Position numbers and translations under genes: made by a program | In this document: piece after piece, positions 57,190 through 64,000 of the stretch | Numbering within the stretch: the first letter of the stretch is position 1 | How the letters are laid out: each line of letters opens with the position of its first letter | DNA from: Molanna angustata | Taxonomy: Eukaryota > Arthropoda > Insecta > Trichoptera > Molannidae | NCBI GenBank assembly: GCA_963576475.1 | Contig: OY754987.1 | Span: 4,934,036-4,998,035, forward strand | Reading direction: 5' to 3' | DNA length: 64,000 nucleotides | The notes under the pieces: model-generated | What the model was told of the DNA's origin: nothing | Seen by the model: the letters and a program-made list of their open reading frames with translations, nothing else | The model's database searches: none

Positions 57190-57780
57190 TTATTTGGCAA
57201 AGAGAATGCCATGACTTTACAGTGACTTTGTAAAATGAACAATATAGCATAATCACAATTTAAAAACTACAGTTTATTATACAGTTTGTTAATTACAATT
57301 TAAAAATTAAACATCGTGAAATTTTGAAATTAGTATGATGGGACAGACACACGCCTTATACCTATACTTATCCTGTCTTTGCTGGTGGCGTTTGTTGTAT
57401 GTAATGTATTTTTGTAACTATAAATGTAGTAATATAATGTATACCTATGAACATAATATAATATAATCCAAATAATTCAACAAAAATGAAAGACATTTCC
57501 TCATACACAGGCAATTTCATTGTCTTCTGTAGTAGTTTCGTGTTCATAACCTGGAAATCATATTTTTGCACTATAATACTAAACTAGGTACCTACCTCAT
57601 TTTAGCTTCTTCCGATAAAAATAGTAAATAGGTAGGTACTAAAAACTTGTGAATTTTTTAACTTTCCATTATTTGGTATACGGTTGTAAACAAATACCTT
57701 TGTACATAATAACCGACGAAGCGTTTCAATATAATAAAATTATCAGATATTAACCATTTAACTATTATATGTACCTACAG
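57190..57780. other. AT-rich intergenic sequence
   Basis: No supported gene or repeat. Confidence 0.45.
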
Positions 57781-57796
57781 CGTACTACATAATATA

Positions 57797-58040
57797 GGTA
57801 AATCAATGATATAAAAGAATTTATTTTCTGTGTTTGTACTTCTGTTGCTGTGAATCACCGACTTACAATAGTGATTCCACGCTTTTCTATAAAAAAAAAA
57901 CTCAATCAATCTGTTTTCTGTCGATACATCGAAAAAAAATGTTATAAGAAACAAAATTTCATGTTACAGTTGACGGAACTATAGGTACTTAGTGACTACA
58001 AAACATTTGGTTTTGTGCAACTAACTGTTCAGTCTAGATA
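57797..58040 (+). repeat. Duplicated segment Z, copy 2, with partial CACTG MITE
   Basis: Collinear with 54184-54430: AAATCAATGATATAAAAGAA, GAATCACCGACTTACAATAG, GACTACAAAACATTTGGTTT. The MITE part stops at ~58030. Confidence 0.78.
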
Positions 58041-58054
58041 AGTGTGACGATATA

Positions 58055-58178
58055 TGTATATCGTAAGTCTCCAGAATGTGGCAACTTGTTGTTGGGTGCG
58101 TGTTAAATTAATATTTGGCATAGTAGATACCTACCTACCCGTTAGTTGCCCGGAAACTAATATTAAAAATAAAAAAAA
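58055..58178 (+). repeat. SINE-1 tail
   Basis: ATCGTAAGTCTCCAGAATGT, GGCAACTTGTTGTTGGGTGC, TTAGTTGCCCGGAAACTAAT, then an A-rich tail. Confidence 0.85.
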
Positions 58179-58221
58179 GAACAAATGCTTATCAAGAAAT
58201 TGCCATTATTATTATTTTTTT

Positions 58222-58749
58222 ACTCCTCACTAACACAAGGTGATATAGTGGGGAGTTATGATTTCGCAATTTTTAAGGATATTTTTTTTTGCAGATTATC
58301 AAGTAGTATCATGCTGAGATTGTATTCTGAAAGTTTCATCACAATGTATCTGTGTGTGTGTGCTATGTACGGCGTGTTCATTTTTTACTTTATCGATTAT
58401 AGACTAAAGTACTCATTCGATTCTATTCAAATTTTGCAAATATGTATATCTAATACTCAATTAGATCCCATTAGATTTTGAACGATATATGAATAGTGCT
58501 TCTCAATTTTTTTAACTGTCAAATATTTCAAAGTGACCCCAAGCTCAGGAAACTTATAATTTGAAATTTTTGTTTTCAATTTCGTAAAAAGACACATCAC
58601 TTTCATAAAATGGCATTGAAGAGTTATCAATTTTTCATAATAAAATATTTAAATAAAAAATAATTTAACAAACTCATTTCATGAAAATGTTGGAAATTTT
58701 CCATACAAAATTTGAATACTTTATAGAATGACTTGTTAGTGAGGAGTTT
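58222..58749 (+). mobile_element. CTCCTCAC element, complete reference copy (~528 bp)
   Basis: The left end ACTCCTCACTAACACAAGG is inverted at the right end (GACTTGTTAGTGAGGAGT, 58730-58749). Contains TATCTGTGTGTGTGTGC and GTGCTTCTCAATTTTTTTAA, the ancestral forms of the (TG)n and TTAA-insertion sites seen at 45.3-47.5 kb. Non-coding. A common 3' flank (TTAGCGTTGGCCACAACCCA) is shared with 47503, so the true right border may be further out. Confidence 0.82.
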
Positions 58750-59031
58750 AGCGTTGGCCACAACCCACTCGTTTTCATTAGGTATTATAATTTTTTTGTG
58801 TACTACGTGGAATCTGCGGTAACGGGATGGTTTCATTCATATAATTTAGTGTATAATTTAGTTAATTCAATAATGTTATAATAGATTTAATTTTAATATA
58901 GGTAAATTGTATATTTGTAAAATTATTCCTAGCTGTTGACAAACTATTAAATAAAATAAAAAAAACAGCTACAACCCACACATTTTTTCAATCAGTATCT
59001 AGCGAAGAGTGAAAAGTCGGAACCGTTTAAA

Positions 59032-59226
59032 CACTGAAAAAAAAATGTTAAAATTAACCGAACTATAGTGACTACAAAACAATTCGTTTTGTGTTACTAA
59101 ATATTTTGTGCGCTTAACCAAACAGTACAGTCATAAATAGAGTAACTTGTATTATCTACTGATAACAAAGGTTTGGCTTAAAACGTAAGTAGCCAGTTCG
59201 GTGGTCAAAATTTTTTTTTTTCAGTG
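59032..59226 (+). mobile_element. CACTG MITE, complete (195 bp)
   Basis: CACTGAAAAAAAAATGTTAA to AATTTTTTTTTTTCAGTG. The interior has GAACTATAGTGACTACAAAA and AGTAGCCAGTTCGGTGGTCA. Confidence 0.88.
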
Positions 59227-59339
59227 AAGAAGACCACAAATTGAAATTTGTTTCCCCTGTCAAATATTGTAGGTAGGTACATGCGTTAGTTCCCGCATGT
59301 TAGGTGGGTATGTATATAGATATACATGTGTAGGTACCT

Positions 59340-59570
59340 AAATAGGTAGGCACTCTAATATGCTAATGTGGCTGCGTTAGGCATAGGGAACCACGGCATA
59401 ATAATTGGCCGGAGGGAGTGCGGTGCCGCCCCCGGGGGCGGAGCCAACCCTGCCACGCCCCCTTCCAGAGGTGAAATAGACCAGGCAGCTGAACAACCTA
59501 CGGACAGATGTGAAATAGACCAGCCAGCTAATGAACCGTACGACCTAACATTGCCCATTGCCCGGTATAA
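59340..59570 (+). other. GC-rich island of unknown nature
   Basis: About 230 bp of high GC with GTGCCGCCCCCGGGGGCGGA and two GTGAAATAGACCAGxCAGCT repeats (59472, 59509). A plus-strand frame of 68 codons (59368-59574) and a minus frame are both open; neither is recognised. It could be an exon-like remnant or part of a transposon. Confidence 0.35.
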
Positions 59571-59624
59571 TTAAAATTATCGAGTATTTTTCTGGTATGA
59601 CTAACTATTTCCGAAGACAGCTTA

Positions 59625-60178
59625 CACTGAAAAAAAATTGTGACCACCGAACTGGCTACCTGCGTTTTTAGCCAAACCTTTGTTATAAGGAAAGATGCAT
59701 ACGTTTGAATGCGTAGCGTATGTATGTACATGTACTTATATAATATGTAAATGTATCTATAAATAAACAACGTAATAGACAATAACATAAAACTAGCTCA
59801 CCTTAGCACAGGCTATGCCTAGTGAGGGGGCTAGTAACAAAGATACAAACAAAAAGATATGGCTTCAACTATGTAAGCACCAGTGAAGTGGTAAATTGAT
59901 ATTTATTGAAATGAGATAACTTATATTTACATTGTATGTTAACTATGTATGAATAAGCTTATATTATCTTAAGATATTTTGTATCTCATATATACTGTAT
60001 ATTTTTGGATAGAAATAAATAAAAAATAAATAAAATAAAATAACCACTAACAAAAGTCAATCTATTTATGATTGTACTGTTTAGTTAAACACACAAAATA
60101 TTTAGTAGCACAAAACGAATTGTTTTGTAGTCACTAGGTATAGTTCAGTTAATTTTTACATAACTTTTTTTTTCAGTG
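59625..60178 (-). mobile_element. CACTG MITE with TA target duplication, interrupted by a retroelement tail
   Basis: CACTGAAAAAAAATTGTGAC starts after TA (59623-59624) and CAGTG ends before TA (60179-60180). The interior is reversed relative to 59032. About 350 bp (59690-60043) are inserted: AACTAGCTCACCTTAGCACA, GGCTATGCCTAGTGAGGGGG, then an A-rich AAATAAATAAAAAATAAAT tail, resembling a truncated LINE 3' end. Confidence 0.82.
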
Positions 60179-60259
60179 TAGTTCATTTGAAAAAAAAATG
60201 TTGTTTTTAAGTAGGTACCTAGGTAGGTACATACATATCAGTTTGTGAGATGATTGCCA

Positions 60260-60540
60260 TTAAGAGGACATATAACGCTAAACTTAGTGACTGAAAACAT
60301 GATATATTAAAACCGCCCAATGCACTATGAAGCTACGCGTTAGTAAGGGTAAATATCGCGTGCGTTAAAAAAGGTTTAGATATACGTGATTTAAATGATC
60401 GGAAACCCCAAATTTGTTGATTTTTTGCATTTTAAGAACAAACCTTAGTTGAAATGAAAAAACTTTATCGGTCATTCACTTTGATTTTATGCACTCTTTA
60501 AGAGTATAAAAGATTTATTTCTCTACGATATATGGTTATA
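60260..60540 (+). repeat. Interspersed repeat Y, longest copy
   Basis: TAAGAGGACATATAACGCTA, CACTATGAAGCTACGCGTTA, GATTTAAATGATCGGAAACC and AGATTTATTTCTCTACGATA. Matches 53963-54080 and, reversed, 55005-55255. Confidence 0.8.
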
Positions 60541-60754
60541 GAGTACCTAATTTTAAAAAAATGCTGTAAAAAAGGATATTTTTAATAATTTATTTATGGG
60601 AATTTAGGCTGAATTTTAAAATTATGTGACGAACATTCACTAGAGAAATGTTGAAAACACTTATGGTTTTTTTTCTAGAAACACACTGTTTAACATATTT
60701 GAGGAATTTGATTTGAAATTGAGGTGTTTAGGTTTATATGGCCCCTTAACGTGG

Positions 60755-60985
60755 GTCTCCAAAATGTGGCAACTTGTTATTGGGTTCGTGTCAAAATTAT
60801 ATTGACCATTGACGAATTGGTGTTATTCGCATATGATTATTCTGGATTGAGCTAAAAATCATTTTAAAAAAAATTACGGTGTTTTTAAGCAACTATCATT
60901 TTGTGACTGATTGCCACTTACGTGGGTCTCCAAAATGTGGCAACTTGTTTTTGGGTTTGTGTCGAATTTCAAAATTGACATCAGT
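60755..60985 (+). repeat. Two SINE-1 tail fragments, ~165 bp apart
   Basis: GTGGGTCTCCAAAATGTGGC and AACTTGTTATTGGGTTCGTG at 60755; ACGTGGGTCTCCAAAATGTG and GCAACTTGTTTTTGGGTTTG at 60920. The shared CGTGGGTCTCC lead suggests local duplication rather than two insertions. Confidence 0.7.
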
Positions 60986-61049
60986 ATGTTTTATAATAAT
61001 AGGTATGTAGTAGGTAGGTATTACATACATATTTTGACATTTTGACGTA

Positions 61050-61261
61050 CACTGAAAAAAAATGTTTGTTAGTAGTATTAAAATTTCATGTTAAAATTAA
61101 CCGAAATTTAGTGACAACAAAACATTTGGTTATGTGCAACTAAATGTGCACATAGTCAAACAGTACAGTCATAAATAAACACACTTTTATTACCTACTGA
61201 TAACAAAGGTTTGGCCAAAACGCAGGTATTAGCCAGTTCAGTTGCCATATTTTTTTCAGTG
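61050..61261 (+). mobile_element. CACTG MITE, complete (212 bp)
   Basis: CACTGAAAAAAAATGTTTGT to TTTTTTTCAGTG, flanked by TA on both sides. Interior ACCGAAATTTAGTGACAACA and ATTAGCCAGTTCAGTTGCCA. Confidence 0.88.
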
Positions 61262-61269
61262 TAGGTAGG

Positions 61270-61690
61270 AACTCAAAATGTGGCTACTAGTTATTAAGTG
61301 TTTTGTCGAATTGATATTTGAAATACCTGGTAGGTGCCTACCTAATTATACGTAGGAGGAATGATAGGTAGTATATAGACTACCTTTTTTGACATTCTAA
61401 ATATCTGATGTATGGGTCAAATATTACCTACAATTATTAGTCAGTATTTTTTTTTCGTTTTCGCCTCAAAATGTGGCAACTTGTTATTAGGTGTTTTGTC
61501 GAATTGATAAGTATTTAAAAAACCTAGTCGGTGCCTATCTAATTATGCGTGGAAAGATTGATAGGTAGTATATAGACTACATTTTTTGACATTCTAAATA
61601 TCTATCTAATGCTGTCAGTATTTTTTCGTTTTTCTCTCTGTGTGTGATGAAGTCTCCAAAATTTGGCAACTTGTTATCCATTGACTTGTT
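61270..61690 (+). repeat. ~200-bp repeat units built on SINE-1 tail words
   Basis: AAAATGTGGCTACTAGTTAT (61277), AAAATGTGGCAACTTGTTAT (61469) and AAAATTTGGCAACTTGTTAT (61657) recur at ~190-bp spacing. Each of the first two is followed by GATAGGTAGTATATAGACTA and GACATTCTAAATATCT. A decayed tandem array. Confidence 0.78.
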
Positions 61691-61770
61691 ATTCCTTAGA
61701 TGGACGTATAACTGATGTTAAATTTTTTTTTGACAATTCATTCATTTTTCTCATCATTTTTAAAAACTCT

Positions 61771-62050
61771 TAATTTGGGAATACGATAGGTAGGTATTGG
61801 CATGGACTGACTATCTATACTTATTTAGTTCTCCACGACTTAATTTGGTAATACGATAGGTAGGTATTGGCATGGACTGACTATCTATACTTATTTAGTT
61901 CTCCACGACTTAATTTGGGAATACGATAGGTAGGTATTGGCATGGACTGACTATCTATACTTATTTAGTTCTCCACGACTTAATTTGGGAATACGATAGG
62001 TAGGTATTGGCATGGACTGACTATCTATACTTATTTAGTTCTCTACGACT
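61771..62050. repeat. 70-bp minisatellite, 4 near-identical copies
   Basis: Units start at 61771, 61841, 61911 and 61981: TAATTTGGGAATACGATAGG, TAGGTATTGGCATGGACTGA, CTATCTATACTTATTTAGTT, CTCCACGACT. Only one or two substitutions are seen, so the expansion is recent. Confidence 0.97.
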
Positions 62051-62327
62051 CCGCGCATCGCTGCTCTTCACAGGAGAAAACCCACACCAAAAAAACATAG
62101 TTGAAGGCCTACATCACAGCAAACTATCAACTCAGGGGCATAATAAACAGATCTCGATAGCTTACACAGAGGAGATTTGAAAAACATATTACATCCGATT
62201 CTGTAACGTTGTAAGAACGTATTGACTAAAATAGGTGCGTCCCTATTATACTCATTCAATGATGATATTCTACAACGTTAAAATAGAAACATTTTTTAAA
62301 CCATTAGGTACTTACTTTCCGTGTCCG

Positions 62328-62783
62328 GTACACCATCATATTCGTATAATTCAGTCAGTTTTCAATGCTGCAGCCAGACTCATCACTGGAGCCTCCAAAT
62401 TTTCTCACATCTCTCACCATCTTCGCAATCTACATTGACTTAAAGTCCCCGAAAGAATTGAATATAAGCTCTGTCTCATAATCTTTAAAGCACTTCGTGT
62501 TATGGCTCCTACTTACCTCTCCGAACTGTGCATTCCGCTTTCAATAAATGACAGACAATCATCACTTCGTTCTGCTTCTTCATCCATGGTTGGGAAATTA
62601 GTTGAAATAAACAGGGTGCACACAACTAATTTCGGTGATCGTGCATTTGCTGTGGCAGGACCAAATGCATGGAATAAGCTCCTACACACCCTCAGACAAA
62701 CCGAAAATATATCTTCGTTCAGGAAAAAAATCAAAACGCACCTTTTTCGCAAATCTTACCAGAGCCGAAATGATACAACATAA
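62328..62783 (+). pseudogene. CR1/L2-like LINE ORF2 C-terminus, one nonsense codon
   Basis: The frame reads VHHHIRIIQSVFNAAARLIT, HISHHLRNLH, stop (TGA at 62436), LKVPERIEYKLCLIIFKALR, APTYLSELCIPL, then FGDRAFAVAGPNAWNKLLHT and FRKKIKTHLFRKSYQ, stop at 62781. This is the post-RT region of CR1/L2/RTEX-type ORF2, where LHWLxVxxRIxxK is the rule; the stop replaces that Trp (TGG to TGA). Otherwise the frame is open, so the copy is fairly young. Upstream catalytic parts are missing. Confidence 0.92.
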
Positions 62784-62789
62784 TCATTT

Positions 62790-62872
62790 TTTCAGCGCCC
62801 TTGAGGTGAGATATTCACAAAAACGGCGCTATATAAATTATCCAAATTTATTATTATTATTATTATTATAGC
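62790..62872 (+). repeat. 3' end of the CR1-like LINE with (TTA)n tail
   Basis: TTTTTTCAGCGCCCTTGAGG, ACAAAAACGGCGCTATATAA and ATTATCCAAATTTATTATTA. The self-complementary GCGCC...GGCGC pair forms a likely 3' stem recognised by the element RT. The same tail is at 19548. Confidence 0.85.
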
Positions 62873-62879
62873 CCCTGAA

Positions 62880-63100
62880 TAATTTTATAGCTGGATTTTG
62901 TTGGATTTGCAAAGGAAACACAGAATGGTGTGTCGGACACCTTTTTTATTAATTTTCATACAACCATTTTTTCAAAACAACTGAATAATAATATAAAATT
63001 TATTACAGAGAGGCAGAAATGACAGTTCTAATTTTTAAAAACTGAATACAACAAAAAAGTATAGACAAAATCGAATGTTATAAAACCATAGATAATCATA
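62880..63100. other. AT-rich spacer
   Basis: No supported feature. Confidence 0.4.
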
Positions 63101-63104
63101 CGAA

Positions 63105-63265
63105 ATTTAACAGCCCCCAATATTCGGCCACTCGGATTCCACTAGTGTTTGCTATCTATGTACTGTGTCTTGGTGCGTGCATGTCACTCCTATCATGGCA
63201 TGGGACATGACAGTAGGTGCACGTTGTCCTGTCTGACGCCACACTCACAGATGTCTTCCTCTCTG
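63105..63265 (-). pseudogene. LINE ORF2 terminal zinc-knuckle fragment
   Basis: The minus strand reads DICECGVRQDNVHLLSCPMP then stops, with a further WNPSGRI. CxCGxxxxxxxHLLxCP is the usual ending after the RNase H domain of Jockey/R1-like ORF2. Multiple stops follow. Confidence 0.6.
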
Positions 63266-63269
63266 TAAC

Positions 63270-64000
63270 AAATAAATAAATTTCTATTTAGGAACGTTTT
63301 ACTCCAAGGAAGTCACGAATAAGTTCAATTCCCTATTCTATAACCACATTTTAGTAGAATCAACTTTCAAAATGTTCCTTATTTTAGTTCAAAACTAATT
63401 GGATGCGTACCGACCTACCTACTATAATATAGTTATTTTCAAAGCAGTCTGGAATATTTAAATATAGTTGTAAACATCAGTTGTGTATAGAAAAAAATGT
63501 ATAAATTACACGTCTTGCGTTATGTTGGAAATAAAAACCAAAGAATATTAGTTCAGATCAATTGAAATGTTATAGTTAGGTTAGGTTAGGTTAGGTTAGG
63601 TTAGGTTAGGCGACATCGCATAAGTTAGCAAATACGAACAGTGCAGTTTTCGTTTTTTTTTTCAACAGAAAAATACATGAAAAATAATATAACCAAAGAT
63701 CCCACTAACCATACTAGGTTATCTGTGGGTTTCTATATAAACAAAATCACAAATTAATCAACTAAAAATGTAAAAAGTAAACAATGTAAAAATGTAAAAC
63801 AAAATAAAAACATAAATGAAGCCATAGAATATACATAAAATATCTATATAAATATGGAGCACTGACAAAAATGTGTGAGTTATATTTTTAGGGACAACGT
63901 TTGTTACAGAATTCGAAATTAAGTCTCACGGAACCAGACTGAGAACACAATTTAAAGCAGTATCACCACCGAGAATAGAACTCGAATTATTTTTGTTCAT
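63270..64000. other. Intergenic sequence containing (TTAGG)7
   Basis: AT-rich with no gene seen. The last ~60 bases (63935-63980: GGAACCAGACTGAGAACACA, AGTATCACCACCGAGAATAG) look like a diverged antisense SINE-1 running off the window end. Confidence 0.5.
63576..63610 (+). repeat. (TTAGG)7 interstitial telomere-type repeat
   Basis: Seven exact TTAGG units. TTAGG is the usual insect telomere repeat. The tract is short and flanked on both sides by ordinary AT-rich sequence, so it is interstitial, not a chromosome end. Confidence 0.95.

Noticed and set aside
62502..62783. Independent 93-codon gene starting at Met 62502
   Set aside because: It is the in-frame continuation of the CR1-like ORF2 after the TGA at 62436.
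63576..63610. Chromosome end
   Set aside because: Only seven repeats with ordinary sequence on both sides.

Overview
This window looks like a non-genic, transposon-rich stretch of a moth or butterfly (Lepidoptera) chromosome. The support is indirect: AT-rich background, frequent GTAGGTACCTACC-type words, a short (TTAGG)n tract, BEL/Pao and RTE/CR1/Jockey-type retroelements, Lep1-like Helitrons, tRNA-derived SINEs and very long (TA)n and (TG)n arrays. I found no convincing host protein-coding gene, no functional tRNA or rRNA and no CRISPR. The one long intact reading frame is the pol region of a BEL/Pao LTR retrotransposon whose 5' part lies before base 1.

Layout. 0-3.8 kb: BEL/Pao pol, polypurine tract and complete 3' LTR. 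4.2-5.45 kb: a 40/42-bp satellite. 6-10.8 kb: AT-rich minisatellite, MITEs, a 232-bp tandem array and two LINE ends. 10.8-17.7 kb: SINEs, LINE 3' ends, (TA)n arrays and a Helitron. 18.3-24.4 kb: two PIF/Harbinger-like elements and a TA-flanked foldback element. The second Harbinger-like element sits inside a LINE; it contains another LINE copy, which contains a GC-rich rearranged 837-bp insert with a 12-bp target duplication. 25-31 kb: LINE remnants, a TTAA-flanked foldback element and AT-rich repeats. 31.7-37.7 kb: a ~3-kb Helitron-like unit duplicated in tandem. 38.7-44.6 kb: LINE remnants and two palindromic elements bounded by (TA)n, one of them inside a Helitron's 5' end. 45.3-47.5 kb: one small transposon swollen by a 1.15-kb (TG)n tract and carrying a second TTAA foldback copy. 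47.5-64 kb: CACTG-type MITEs, SINE tails, LINE ends, a 70-bp x4 minisatellite and (TTAGG)7.

The elements do not form a pathway; their relationships are parasitic and nested. A repeat I call SINE-3 appears to share its 3' end with LINE-A, which suggests LINE-A mobilised it. The TTAA foldback and the Harbinger-like element each interrupt a repeat whose uninterrupted form is also in the window, so the insertion points can be read directly. Family names such as LINE-A, SINE-1 and HP element are local labels. Every assignment rests on motif reading by eye, without database comparison.
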